Assembly: GCA_021372435.1 (NCBI GenBank)
Contig: JAJFUK010000080.1
Span: forward strand, 1-49,660
DNA length: 49,660 nt
Reading direction: 5' to 3'
Source: Actinomycetes bacterium
Lineage (GTDB): Bacteria; Actinomycetota; Thermoleophilia; RBG-16-64-13
Below are positions 15,781 through 24,626 of the stretch, one piece after another; position 1 is the stretch's first letter; each line of letters opens with the position of its first letter. A model generated the notes under the pieces. It worked only from the letters and a program-made list of their open reading frames with translations. It did not search any database and was not told the DNA's origin. The position numbers and the translations under genes were made by a program.

Positions 15781-16158
15781 ATGGAGTGGGATGGCGATGC
15801 CATCATGAAGATCGCCATCGGCGTCTTCTTCGTGCTTTTCGGGGTGGGGATCGCGTATGCGCTTTTCCGTCTCGGCGCCGTCTTCAAGCGGTTGAGCGGC
15901 ATACTCGCCGATGCGAACACACAGGTGTTGCCGTTGCTCACGCGCATCGAGACTACACTCGACAACGTCAATGCCGAGCTCGGGAAGGTCGACGACATCA
16001 CGGGTTCGGTGGCGGGTATCGTGAAGACCGCGGAGCAGACCACCACGGCCGTGCAAGGAGCCGTAGCCAAGCCTCTGAAATGGGTCGCGGGCGTGGCGGC
16101 AGGAGTGAGTGAAGGAGTAAGGTCGTTCTTCAGGACTGGAACAAGGAAGGAGAGATGA
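15781..16158 (+). CDS. DUF948 (YtxG-like) membrane protein
   Basis: A 125-residue protein with one N-terminal membrane helix (about 9-28) and then a long helical region with evenly spaced polar and hydrophobic residues (TLDNVNAELGKVDDI, VKTAEQTTTAVQG). It ends in a basic tail. This is the layout of the DUF948 family, which in Bacillus is part of a general-stress operon. It overlaps the next gene by 4 nt (ATGA), and the anti-sigma-like and sigma genes follow, which suits a stress or envelope role (inference). Confidence 0.8.
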   Translation: MEWDGDAIMKIAIGVFFVLFGVGIAYALFRLGAVFKRLSGILADANTQVLPLLTRIETTLDNVNAELGKVDDITGSVAGIVKTAEQTTTAVQGAVAKPLKWVAGVAAGVSEGVRSFFRTGTRKER

Positions 16159-16415
16159 TGGGCACGTTTCGGTCATTGATCGTTCTGGCCACCGGGGCGG
16201 CGATCGGAGGGGCGGTATTGATCGCCTATCGCATATCGCAAGAAACGGGCAAGCCGCTCCAGGAAGCGTTCTCCGACGTTCCGGCCGAGGCGCAGCGCAT
16301 CCTCGCCGATATCAAGGGCCGAGCCACCGAGGCTATCGATCGCGGGCGTGAGATGTATGTAGAGAAGCAGCAGGAGATGCAGGAGAGACTGGGCGAGGAT
16401 GACGCCGTTCTGTAA
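16155..16415 (+). CDS. YtxH-like small membrane protein
   Basis: An 86-residue protein with an N-terminal Gly/Ala-rich membrane helix (about 6-25) followed by an amphipathic charged helix. This matches YtxH-domain proteins, the usual neighbours of DUF948 proteins. It is translationally coupled to the preceding gene. Function is unknown; DUF948 and YtxH proteins probably form a membrane complex (inference). Confidence 0.7.
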   Translation: MMGTFRSLIVLATGAAIGGAVLIAYRISQETGKPLQEAFSDVPAEAQRILADIKGRATEAIDRGREMYVEKQQEMQERLGEDDAVL

Positions 16416-16432
16416 GGACTCTGATCGCCGGC

Positions 16433-16840
16433 TTGGTGAGTGAATCTCGCGACATCGTCACGCTCAGCATCGGGCGGGGCGCTTCGGCGTTGCCCGTGAT
16501 CCGCGTGCTCATAGGCGGGATGGCCTCTCGCAACGACCTTCCCCTCGACCGGCTTGACGACGTGATACTGGCGGTGGAGTCTTTGCTGGCGGAGGAATCG
16601 GAAGTGGGAAGCGAGCTGGTTCTGGAGGTGTGCCGTTCAGACGCCGGGTTCCGGGTCTGCCTGGGAGGCTTGGAGAACCAGAGAGTGAAGGCCGCGCTGC
16701 TGGGGACCGGGCCGTTTCGACCCCGCGAGGGGTGCCCGCTCGATGTGCGCCTGCTGGTCGGTTCCCTGGTGGAAAGCTTCAAGGTGATCGAGACGGGACC
16801 TGCTTCGTTCGCGGTCGAGATGGAGAAGCAGGCATCCTAG
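16433..16840 (+). CDS. RsbW-like anti-sigma protein lacking visible ATP-binding motifs
   Basis: The 135-residue protein abuts a SigB/F-type sigma gene with no gap (TAG then GTG). The opening (LSIGRGASALPVIRVLIGGMAS, then LPLDRLDDVILAVESLLAEE) matches the start of GHKL-fold anti-sigma kinases such as RsbW and SpoIIAB, where a similar phrase leads to the N-box. Here the catalytic Asn is replaced (SLLAEE), and no DxGxG or GxGLGL box is seen. It may still bind the sigma factor without phosphorylating a partner. Start TTG 16433 or GTG 16436 is weakly supported. Assignment rests on fold-like similarity plus context. Confidence 0.6.
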   Translation: MVSESRDIVTLSIGRGASALPVIRVLIGGMASRNDLPLDRLDDVILAVESLLAEESEVGSELVLEVCRSDAGFRVCLGGLENQRVKAALLGTGPFRPREGCPLDVRLLVGSLVESFKVIETGPASFAVEMEKQAS

Positions 16841-17689
16841 GTGTTGGACGTGGATAGAGACAGACCGGGTGGTCGTCAGGCTGTACCGGCGGCCCGGTAT
16901 GGCGAGCGACCGGAGTCGCTATCGGAGCGGGAGTTGCTTCGGCGGCTCAAGGAGCAGGGCGATCTTGCCGCCCGCGAAGAGCTCATCACCCGCTATCTGC
17001 CCTTGGTGAAGAGTCTCGCCAGACGATTCGCCTCGCGCGGCCAGCCGGTCGAGGACCTGATCCAGGTGGGGTCTATCGGTCTGATCAAGGCGATCGATCG
17101 CTTCGATCTGGGCAGGGGCGTGGAGCTCTCTACGTATGCCACTCCCACCATCATGGGGGAGATCAAGCGGTATTTCCGTGACAAGGGCTGGGCGGTGAAG
17201 GTGCCGCGGGCCCTGCAGGATCTGAATGTGCGGCTCAACCGGGTGATCGAACAACTGACCGTCGAACTGCGCCGTTCGCCGACCATCGCCGAACTGGCCA
17301 CGGCGACCGGGGTGAGCGAAGAAGAAGTAGTCGAGGCGCTGGAGAGCGGCCGGGCCTACAGCTCGGTCTCGATCTTTTCCGGGGGGACGGGCGAGGACGA
17401 CGAGTCCCTCGAGCTGCTGGACTATCTGGGAAGTGAGGAGGAAGCCTACGAGGTTTTCGAGCAGCGGCGCGTGCTGGCGCCGGCCATGGCCCGTCTCGAT
17501 CCTCGCGAGCGACTCATCCTGCACCTTCGCTTTTTTGAGGGCATGACGCAGACCCAGGTGGCGGCCCGCGTGGGTATCTCTCAGATGCACGTGTCGCGCT
17601 TGATCAGGAAGTCCATCGACAACCTGCGCAGGTACATGACTGAAGACGAGGCCCTGGCCGAATCCGCCGGGGGGAGAGACGAGGTCTGA
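16841..17689 (+). CDS. SigB/SigF-family RNA polymerase sigma factor
   Basis: A 282-residue alternative sigma factor. Region 2 includes DLIQVGSIGLIKAIDRFD and a TYATPTIMGEIKRYFRDKGW stretch typical of the SigB/SigF/SpoIIAC group. Region 3 has LRRSPTIAELATATGVSEEEV, and region 4 ends in a helix-turn-helix, MTQTQVAARVGISQMHVSRL. An acidic insert (about 180-205) separates regions 3 and 4. It starts directly after the stop of an anti-sigma-like gene, so the two are probably made together. No RsbV-type antagonist gene is seen nearby. The regulon is unknown. Confidence 0.9.
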   Translation: MLDVDRDRPGGRQAVPAARYGERPESLSERELLRRLKEQGDLAAREELITRYLPLVKSLARRFASRGQPVEDLIQVGSIGLIKAIDRFDLGRGVELSTYATPTIMGEIKRYFRDKGWAVKVPRALQDLNVRLNRVIEQLTVELRRSPTIAELATATGVSEEEVVEALESGRAYSSVSIFSGGTGEDDESLELLDYLGSEEEAYEVFEQRRVLAPAMARLDPRERLILHLRFFEGMTQTQVAARVGISQMHVSRLIRKSIDNLRRYMTEDEALAESAGGRDEV

Positions 17690-17692
17690 CCC

Positions 17693-20311
17693 TTGAAGAC
17701 GGCCGAACTGCGGAAGATGTTTCTGGACTACTTCGTCGAGCGCGGGCACCTCCTGATAGCGAGCGCCCCACTCGTTCCGTACAAAGACCCCTCGGTGCTC
17801 TTGACGACGGCGGGCATGCAGCAGTTCAAACCCTACTTCATGGGCCTGGCGGAGCCGCCGTGCAGACGGCTGACCAGCGTGCAAAAGTGCTTTCGAACAT
17901 CCGACATCGACAAGGTCGGGCTGACCGCGCGGCATTGCACCTTTTTCGAGATGTTGGGCAACTTCTCCGTGGGCGACTATTTCAAAGAAGGGGCGATCCA
18001 CTACGCGTGGGAGTTCTCGCTCGACTACCTGGGTCTGGACCCCGGCCGCCTGTGGATCTCGTACTTCGAGGGTGACGAGGCCATCGAGCCCGACGAGGAG
18101 GCGGTGGCCCTCTGGGCTGGGGTGGGAGTGCCGAAAGAGCGCATGGTCGGACTGCCCCGCAGCGCCAATTTCTGGGGGCCGGTCGGTCCGAGCGGGCCCT
18201 GTGGACCGTGCTCGGAGTTGTACTACGATCGCGGGGCCGAATACGGGTGCGGCCGCCCTGACTGCCGGCCGGGCTGTGATTGCGACCGGTACGTCGAGTA
18301 TTGGAACCTGGTCTTCACGGGCTACAACATGGACGAGAACCAGGTCTTGTCCCCGCTCCCGGCGCAGAACATCGACACCGGGATGGGTCTCGAGCGGGTG
18401 GCCGCTCTCAAACAAGGCGTCTCGTCCGTGTTCCTGACCGATGTCTTCAAGCCGCTCATAGAGCTGGGGGAGGAGATAGCCGGTGTGCCTTTCGGAAAAG
18501 ACGCGGATGTGGACGTGGCCCTGAGAGTGCTCGCCGATCACTCGCGGGCGATGGCGTTCCTGGTGGCCGATGGAGTGCTTCCGAGCAACGAGGGGCGGGG
18601 GTACGTCCTGCGGCGGGTCATCCGGCGGGCCGCTCGATTCAGTCGTTCGGCAGGTATGGAGCCGCCGTTCCTACGACGCTTCGCCGAAAGGGCCATCGAG
18701 CTGATGGGCGGCGTGTATCCCGAGCTCGTCGACCGACGGGAGACCATCCTACGCGTGGCGCACACGGAGGAAGAGAGATTCAACCGGACGCTCGACCAGG
18801 GTCTGATCCTGGTCGAGGAGGCCGTCTCCCGGGCGCTGGAGGAGGGGACACGGCGGTTCCCAGGGAGCGTGGCCTTCATGTTGCACGACACCTACGGCTT
18901 CCCTGTGGAGGTGACACGGGAGATCGTCGAAGAGCGGGGTCTCACGTTGGATCTGGGGGAGTTCGAGGCCGCTATGGAGACGCAGCGCCAGCGTGCGCGC
19001 AGCGCGCAGAAGGGTGGCGACGCTCTGCAGGAGGTGATCGTCCGCTTCGCCAGGGATACGGTGCATGCCACCGAGTTCCAGGGTTACGAGCGTGAAGACC
19101 TCTACACGGTCGTGGAGAACGTAGAGTCGCTCGATGACGGACGGATCGTCCTGGCGCTGCGGGAGAGTCCTTTCTACGCCGAGATGGGGGGCCAGACGGC
19201 GGATACGGGCCTCATCGAGTCCGATGAGGGCAAGGCCGCCGTCGAGGACGTGCAGCAGCACGGCCGGGTGCAGGTCATCGTGGCCCGTCTCATCGACGGC
19301 CGGATCGAAGCCGGGACCCGGGTCAAAGCCACGCTTTCCTCCGGCTATCGGCATGATGTGGCCGCCAATCACACCGCCACCCACCTGCTCCACTACGCCC
19401 TGCGGGCCCGTCTGGGGAAAGACGTCACCCAGGCCGGCTCATCGGTACGCGCCGACAAGTTCCGGTTCGACTTCGCCTACCATGAGCCTCTGGGTCCGGA
19501 ACGGCTCGCCGAGATCGAGGAGCTGGTCAACCGGCGGATCGTAGAGAACCACCCCGTGCGCACTTTCACGACGAGTCTTGACCATGCGCGCGACTTGGGT
19601 GCTATGGCCCTCTTCGGCGAGAAGTACGAGGACTTCGTCCGGGTCGTCGAGATCGACGACTTCAGCCGGGAGCTGTGTGGGGGCACGCACGTGGGGTCGA
19701 CCAGCGAGATAGGGATCTTCAAGATCCTTTCGGAGGGGAGCGTAGGAGCGAACGTCCGTAGGATAGAAGCGATCACGGGACGGGCCGCAGTCGCCTATTT
19801 TCGCGAAAGGGACCGGATCGTGACCCGCGCGGCGGCGGCTCTGGGCACGACCGAGGGGGAGATACTCGGAGCCCTCGACAGGCTCCAGGCCCGGGTGGAG
19901 AGCCTCGAGACGGAGGTGAAGGGCCTGCTCTCGGAGAACGCGAAGGACACCGTTCCTGCCCTGGTGGCCGGAGCCGCTCGGTACGGGGAGGTCTCCATCG
20001 TGGCCGAGGTCGTCGGCGCCCGCGATATGGACCATCTGCTGTCACTTGTGGACCAGGTCCGGGATCGGATACGCCCGGGAGTGGTGATACTGGGGGCGGC
20101 GCTCCAGGGCAAAGGGGCCTTGGTGGTGAGCGCGACTCCTGGTCTGAACGGTATCGATGCGGGGGCGATAGTCAAGTCGGCCGCGCGGGAGTTCGGTGGC
20201 GGTGGCGGCGGGACCGCCCAGCTCGGACGGGGAGGAGGAGGGGACCCGAGCAGGCTGGGCGAGGCGGTCTCCGCTGCTCGAATCGCCGTCGTCAACGGTC
20301 TAGGCGTCTGA
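17693..20311 (+). CDS. alaS: Alanyl-tRNA synthetase
   Basis: It charges tRNA-Ala and clears mischarged tRNA. The 872-residue class II enzyme has an N-terminal catalytic domain (LTTAGMQQFKPYF, SCR-type segment FFEMLGNFSVGDYF), a short Cys-rich insert (CGRPDCRPGCDCDRYVEYW), the editing domain zinc ligands (NHTATHLLHYALR and LCGGTHVGSTSEIGIFKI) and a C-Ala region ending in a Gly-rich stretch. Start TTG 17693 lies 3 nt after the sigma factor stop. ruvX begins at the base after its stop. Confidence 0.97.
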   Translation: MKTAELRKMFLDYFVERGHLLIASAPLVPYKDPSVLLTTAGMQQFKPYFMGLAEPPCRRLTSVQKCFRTSDIDKVGLTARHCTFFEMLGNFSVGDYFKEGAIHYAWEFSLDYLGLDPGRLWISYFEGDEAIEPDEEAVALWAGVGVPKERMVGLPRSANFWGPVGPSGPCGPCSELYYDRGAEYGCGRPDCRPGCDCDRYVEYWNLVFTGYNMDENQVLSPLPAQNIDTGMGLERVAALKQGVSSVFLTDVFKPLIELGEEIAGVPFGKDADVDVALRVLADHSRAMAFLVADGVLPSNEGRGYVLRRVIRRAARFSRSAGMEPPFLRRFAERAIELMGGVYPELVDRRETILRVAHTEEERFNRTLDQGLILVEEAVSRALEEGTRRFPGSVAFMLHDTYGFPVEVTREIVEERGLTLDLGEFEAAMETQRQRARSAQKGGDALQEVIVRFARDTVHATEFQGYEREDLYTVVENVESLDDGRIVLALRESPFYAEMGGQTADTGLIESDEGKAAVEDVQQHGRVQVIVARLIDGRIEAGTRVKATLSSGYRHDVAANHTATHLLHYALRARLGKDVTQAGSSVRADKFRFDFAYHEPLGPERLAEIEELVNRRIVENHPVRTFTTSLDHARDLGAMALFGEKYEDFVRVVEIDDFSRELCGGTHVGSTSEIGIFKILSEGSVGANVRRIEAITGRAAVAYFRERDRIVTRAAAALGTTEGEILGALDRLQARVESLETEVKGLLSENAKDTVPALVAGAARYGEVSIVAEVVGARDMDHLLSLVDQVRDRIRPGVVILGAALQGKGALVVSATPGLNGIDAGAIVKSAAREFGGGGGGTAQLGRGGGGDPSRLGEAVSAARIAVVNGLGV

Positions 20312-20719
20312 GTGCGGATCCTAGGAATAGACCTGGGTCGTAGCCGCACCGGGATCGCGCTGTCGGATCCCGTGGGGTTGACATGCCGTCCTTTTGGTAT
20401 TGTGGCCGAACGAGATGAGGCCGGGCTGATCGCGAAGATCGCGGCCATAGTGCGGGAGGAAGAGGTGGGGCAGATAGTCATAGGCCTGCCGCGGCCGCTT
20501 TCGGGAGGGACCAACCGGCAATTGGAGAGCGTGTTGTCGTTTTCGGAACGTCTGCGGCGACAGTCCTCGGTGCCGGTCGTGATGTGGGACGAGCGTTTCA
20601 CCACCAAGCTGGCGGAGGCAGGCCGGCCGAAGGGCGAGGCGCAGGACGCCGTGGCCGCCTGTTACATGCTCCAGAGCTATTTGGACGCCGCCCGCGGCGA
20701 TAGCACGGAGGAAACGTAG
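20312..20719 (+). CDS. ruvX: YqgF/RuvX family nuclease
   Basis: A 135-residue RNase H-fold protein involved in 16S rRNA 5' maturation in some bacteria and suggested as a Holliday junction resolvase in others. Acidic residues fit the active site: LGIDLGRSRTGIALSDP at the start, IVIGLPRPLSGG in the middle and MWDERFTTKLAE near the end. The GTG start follows the alaS stop with no gap. The alaS-ruvX-mltG order is common in Gram-positive genomes. Confidence 0.93.
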   Translation: MRILGIDLGRSRTGIALSDPVGLTCRPFGIVAERDEAGLIAKIAAIVREEEVGQIVIGLPRPLSGGTNRQLESVLSFSERLRRQSSVPVVMWDERFTTKLAEAGRPKGEAQDAVAACYMLQSYLDAARGDSTEET

Positions 20720-20723
20720 GCGC

Positions 20724-21836
20724 ATGGAGGACTGGTATCCACGACCCGGGGGCGGCGAAGGACGGCTGCGTCCGCAGAGATATCGCACGATACGCCGCTG
20801 GACTACGCGCCTGGTGGTCGTCGGCGCCTTCCTCGGCTTCGTGGTCGGCGTGACCTACTTCGTCACTTGGAGCCTGGATTGGTACCACGAGCGCTCGACC
20901 ACGACCACGACCGAGGTCGCGCATGGGCCCGCGGTCACGGTCACCGTGGACCCGGGGATGACCGCCACCGAGATCGGCCGGTTGCTCGAGGAGAAGAAGG
21001 TCATCGGCTCGTCGGCGGCTTTCGTCGATCTCGTGAAGAAGAGGGGCAGCGAGAACGATCTACGTCCCGGCATCTACCAGTTCTATGAAGAACAGCCCCT
21101 CCTGGAGGTCGTCGACATGCTCGAGCGGGGTGAGGGATCGCCCAGTTTCAAGATCATGATCCCGGAGGGATTGGCGGTGAGCCAGATCGGTGAGCTGTTG
21201 AAAGACGACGGGTCCATCGACGGAGCCGAGTACGTAGAGCTGTGTGCAAAGCCCGAGAAGTTCGTCGTTCCCGAGATAGGGGGCACCACCCCGAAGATAA
21301 CCACGCTCGAGGGCCTGCTCTTCCCGAGCACGTACTATCTCCTCAAAGGCGACGGAGCCACCGAACTGATCGGGGCTCAACTGAAGGGCTTCCGGGAGAA
21401 GACGGCGTCGTTACCCTGGGAGGACGCCGAGGAGTTGGGCATGACGCCCTACGAGGTCGTGATCGTCGCCTCGCTCATCGAAAAGGAAGCGAGCGTCGCC
21501 GAGGAGAGGGCCAAGATCGCGGCCGTCATCTACAATCGCATCAAGGCGGATATGACCTTGGGCATCGATGCGACCGTGCGCTATGCGGTCGACAAGTGGA
21601 CCGGCGACCTCACCGCCGAAGACCTGGCCACCGATTCTCCTTACAACACGCGGCTGGTGAAAGGACTTCCACCCACGCCTATCTCGAACCCGGGCATCGC
21701 GGCGCTCGAGGCGGCTCTTGAGCCGGCCGACGTCGACTACCTCTACTATGTCCTCAGCGACACTGAGGGACACCACTTCTTCACGGCCTCATACGAGGAA
21801 TTCCTCAAGGCCAAGGAGAATCAACCGGACCAGTAG
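20724..21836 (+). CDS. mltG: Endolytic murein transglycosylase MltG (YceG)
   Basis: It cuts newly made glycan strands at the membrane. The 370-residue protein has a short basic cytoplasmic start, one membrane helix (about 29-52), a Thr-rich stretch, a LysM-like domain (VTVDPGMTATEIGRLLEEKKVI) and the YceG catalytic domain. The catalytic Glu lies in SLIEKEASVAEER, followed by IAAVIYNRI and SPYNTRLVKGLPPTPISNPG. It is the last gene of the run; a hairpin (21839-21860) follows its stop. Confidence 0.95.
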   Translation: MEDWYPRPGGGEGRLRPQRYRTIRRWTTRLVVVGAFLGFVVGVTYFVTWSLDWYHERSTTTTTEVAHGPAVTVTVDPGMTATEIGRLLEEKKVIGSSAAFVDLVKKRGSENDLRPGIYQFYEEQPLLEVVDMLERGEGSPSFKIMIPEGLAVSQIGELLKDDGSIDGAEYVELCAKPEKFVVPEIGGTTPKITTLEGLLFPSTYYLLKGDGATELIGAQLKGFREKTASLPWEDAEELGMTPYEVVIVASLIEKEASVAEERAKIAAVIYNRIKADMTLGIDATVRYAVDKWTGDLTAEDLATDSPYNTRLVKGLPPTPISNPGIAALEAALEPADVDYLYYVLSDTEGHHFFTASYEEFLKAKENQPDQ

Positions 21837-21838
21837 CC

Positions 21839-21860
21839 CGGCTGCCGGCCGGCGCAGCCG
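21839..21860 (+). other. Hairpin after mltG
   Basis: CGGCTGC and GCAGCCG form a perfect 7 bp stem 2 nt after the mltG stop. No T-tract follows, so it is a transcript 3' end or processing barrier rather than a classic intrinsic terminator. Confidence 0.4.
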
Positions 21861-21931
21861 CCGAGCCACGGGAACCGCGGGGAGCCGGCCCACCAATGTC
21901 CGACCTTGGTATCAGGCGCGCAACCCTGAGG

Positions 21932-21940
21932 TGCGATAGT
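21932..21940 (+). promoter_or_regulatory. Extended -10 promoter (TGC-GATAGT) before aroE
   Basis: TGC plus GATAGT (21935-21940) predicts a start near 21947 and a leader of about 37 nt ending in the strong GGAGGAGG ribosome site (21971-21978). No good -35 box at normal spacing. Confidence 0.45.
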
Positions 21941-21983
21941 CTCCATGTCCACGGTGCAAAGACCGGTGCCGGAGGAGGTTCCG

Positions 21984-22850
21984 ATGCACGAACGAGAATC
22001 TACGATCACGGCGAGCACGGGTCTGGTGGGAGTGATGGGACACCCTGTCGGCCATTCCTTGTCTCCCCGTCTCCATAACGCCGCGTTCAGGGCCCAGGAC
22101 GTCGACATGGTCTATCTGGCCTTCGACGTCCCGCCGGAGCTTCTCACGGATGCCTTCCGGGGGATCCGCGCTCTGGCCATGCGCGGGGTCAATATCACCC
22201 TTCCTCACAAAGAGGCCGTCTTGGAGTTGGTGGACGACGTAGACCCGCCGGCGGCCCGCGTGGGAGCCGTCAATACGGTGGTGAACGACGGTCGGCGCCT
22301 CATCGGCTACAACACCGATGTCGCCGGCTTCTCCGAGGCGCTCAGGACGGTGCTGCCCAATGGCGCTCGGGGTTCGCGTTGCGTAGTGGCCGGCGCCGGA
22401 GGCGCAGCCCGGGCGGTCCTCGCCGCGCTCGTCGCTGAGGGCGCTACGCGCGTGTCGGTCTTCAACCGCACTTTCGAGCGCGCGGTGGCACTGTGCCGGG
22501 CGGCGACCACGTGGGGTACGACCGAGTGCGAGGCCGTATCTGAGACGCGACTGCGGGCCGTCGCCCCGAGCGCCGACGTACTCGTGAATGCCACTTCCGT
22601 AGGGTTGGCAGCGGAGGTCAAGGACTTGCCGGTGCCTGTCGATATTCTGCACAGCGGCCTCGCTGTGATCGATCTGGTGTACGGAAAGGGCCCGACCCGG
22701 CTCGTTCAAGTGGCTCGAGCGCACGGGGCACGGGCTGTGGACGGCATCGAGATGCTCCTGATGCAGGCGGGGCAGGCCTATCGATTGTGGACGGGCAATG
22801 AGCCGCCCATGGATGTCATGAGGGCGAGTCTTGAGCACGAAGAAGGGTGA
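21984..22850 (+). CDS. aroE: Shikimate dehydrogenase
   Basis: It reduces 3-dehydroshikimate to shikimate with NADPH. The 288-residue protein has substrate motifs GHSLSPRLHNAAF, NITLPHKE and GYNTDVAGF, the Rossmann GAGGAARAV loop, NATSVGL and the closing DGIEMLLMQAGQAYRLWTG. ATG 21984 is chosen because GGAGGAGG lies 5 nt before it; ATG 21945 is also in frame. It lies directly before pilB, away from the other aromatic pathway genes at 38710-42264 on the opposite strand. Confidence 0.96.
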   Translation: MHERESTITASTGLVGVMGHPVGHSLSPRLHNAAFRAQDVDMVYLAFDVPPELLTDAFRGIRALAMRGVNITLPHKEAVLELVDDVDPPAARVGAVNTVVNDGRRLIGYNTDVAGFSEALRTVLPNGARGSRCVVAGAGGAARAVLAALVAEGATRVSVFNRTFERAVALCRAATTWGTTECEAVSETRLRAVAPSADVLVNATSVGLAAEVKDLPVPVDILHSGLAVIDLVYGKGPTRLVQVARAHGARAVDGIEMLLMQAGQAYRLWTGNEPPMDVMRASLEHEEG

Positions 22851-22860
22851 CGGATCGTCT

Positions 22861-24591
22861 ATGCAGGCTGCGCGAGAGGAGAAACTGCAGCACAGGAAGC
22901 TGTACGGCAGGCGGACGGGGGAGATACTCGTCGACATGGGAGCTCTTACCACCGAGCAGGTCGACGCGGCCCTTGCCGAGCAACTGGAATCGCATGAGCG
23001 CATCGGGGAGATCGCCCTCGCGAAGGGCTGGATCACAAAGGGCCAACTCGTAGAAGCGCTGGGCAAGCGCATGGGGGTCAAGTACCTCGATCTGGCAGGC
23101 GCTACCGTCGATCCGGTGGCGGCGGACCTCATCTCCGAGAAGGAAGCCCGGAGGTATGCGGCCGTCCCCGTCGCTTTCGTCAACGAGCACACGTTGCTCG
23201 TCGCGATGGCCGACCCTTCGAACATCGTCGCGATCGACGACCTGAGGATCCTGACCGGGTTCGACATCGAACCGGCGATCGCCAGCGCAGAAGACATCAA
23301 CGTCATGCTGGCCAACCTTCGCCGCGCCGAAGACGGCATCTCCGAAGATCTGGACACTCGGTCCATCCCCGGGGACGAAGAGACCACCTCGGTCGAACTG
23401 CGCGACATCAGAGAGCAGGTCGACGCGGCGCCGGTGGTCAAGCTGGTCAACGGCATCATCGCTCGGGCGGCCGACGAATCAGCGTCGGACATCCACTTCG
23501 AACCGCAGGCCAAAGATCTCCTGATCCGGTTCCGCCACGATGGCGTTCTGCACGAGATAATGACCATCCCGAAGCGATTGCAGGCCGGGGTGCTCTCTCG
23601 CCTGAAGATCATGGCCGACCTCGACATAGCCGAGCGGCGCGTCCCCCAGGACGGCCGCATCGGGCTGGTGGTCAGCGGCCGTCCCATCGACATGAGGGTC
23701 GCGTCGTTGCCGACCGTCTACGGGGAAAAGATCGTCATCCGTCTCCTGGACCGCTCGAACGTCATGCTCCGGCTCGAGGACCTGGGCTTTTCCGAGACCG
23801 CCTTGGTGCGGTACACGCGCTCCTACACTAAGCCGTACGGCGCTGTGTTGGTGACGGGTCCCACCGGTTCGGGCAAGTCGACCACGTTGTACGGGACCCT
23901 CAATATCCTCAACACCTCCGAGAAGAACATCATCACCGTGGAAGACCCGGTCGAGTACCGCCTGGCCCGTATCAACCAGGTGCAGATCAACCCGAAAGCC
24001 GGACTGACCTTCGCGTCGGGGCTCCGGTCGATCCTCCGCTGTGACCCCGATATCATCATGGTGGGCGAGATCCGAGACCGAGAAACGGCTCAGATAGCGG
24101 TCGAGTCGGCCCTCACCGGCCACCTGGTCCTCTCCACCCTCCACACCAACAATGCTCCTGGGGCGCTCTCGCGGCTGACCGAGATGGGGGTCGAGCCTTT
24201 CCTCACGGCGTCCGCGGTCGATTGTGTGATCGCGCAGCGCTTGGTGCGCAGGTTATGCGAGTACTGCAAAGAGTCGTACCCAGTGACGCGCGAGATGCTC
24301 GAACGCCTCGATTTTCCTGAGAAGGTGGTCGAGAACTGGAAGGACATCACCTTGTACCGGGCCGTGGGCTGCGCGCGCTGCAACCACACCGGCTACAAAG
24401 GGCGCATGGGGATCTACGAGGTCATGACGGTGAGCGAAGCCATCGAGAGGCTTATCGTCGAGCGGAAGAGTGCCGATGAGATTATGCGGGTGGCGGAAGC
24501 GGAGGGGATGATCACCCTCCGGCAGGATGGCCTCGAACGGGTCGTGCAGGGACTGACGAGCATCGAAGAGATCTCCCGGGTCATCGTGTAG
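22861..24591 (+). CDS. pilB: Type IV pilus assembly ATPase PilB (GspE family)
   Basis: The extension motor of type IV pili. It has an N-terminal GspE_N domain (RRTGEILVDMGALTTEQVD), a linker, Walker A GPTGSGKSTTLYGTL, Asp-box residues, Walker B with DPDIIMVGEIRDRETAQIA, the His-box GHLVLSTLHTN and a four-Cys zinc site (LCEYC and CARCNHTGY). ATG 22861 follows GAAGGGTGA; TTG 22831, overlapping the aroE end, is an alternative. pilT and pilC follow, but no pilin, PilM-Q or prepilin peptidase gene lies in the window. Confidence 0.95.
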   Translation: MQAAREEKLQHRKLYGRRTGEILVDMGALTTEQVDAALAEQLESHERIGEIALAKGWITKGQLVEALGKRMGVKYLDLAGATVDPVAADLISEKEARRYAAVPVAFVNEHTLLVAMADPSNIVAIDDLRILTGFDIEPAIASAEDINVMLANLRRAEDGISEDLDTRSIPGDEETTSVELRDIREQVDAAPVVKLVNGIIARAADESASDIHFEPQAKDLLIRFRHDGVLHEIMTIPKRLQAGVLSRLKIMADLDIAERRVPQDGRIGLVVSGRPIDMRVASLPTVYGEKIVIRLLDRSNVMLRLEDLGFSETALVRYTRSYTKPYGAVLVTGPTGSGKSTTLYGTLNILNTSEKNIITVEDPVEYRLARINQVQINPKAGLTFASGLRSILRCDPDIIMVGEIRDRETAQIAVESALTGHLVLSTLHTNNAPGALSRLTEMGVEPFLTASAVDCVIAQRLVRRLCEYCKESYPVTREMLERLDFPEKVVENWKDITLYRAVGCARCNHTGYKGRMGIYEVMTVSEAIERLIVERKSADEIMRVAEAEGMITLRQDGLERVVQGLTSIEEISRVIV

Positions 24592-24626
24592 GACCGCTCA
24601 AAAACGACGGGCAAGGGGCGAGAAGG

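Noticed and set aside
16841-17689. WhiG as the partner of the RsiG-like protein
   Set aside because: Region 2 and the region 3/4 layout fit the SigB/SigF group rather than the FliA/WhiG group, and the adjacent RsbW-like gene is a better partner.
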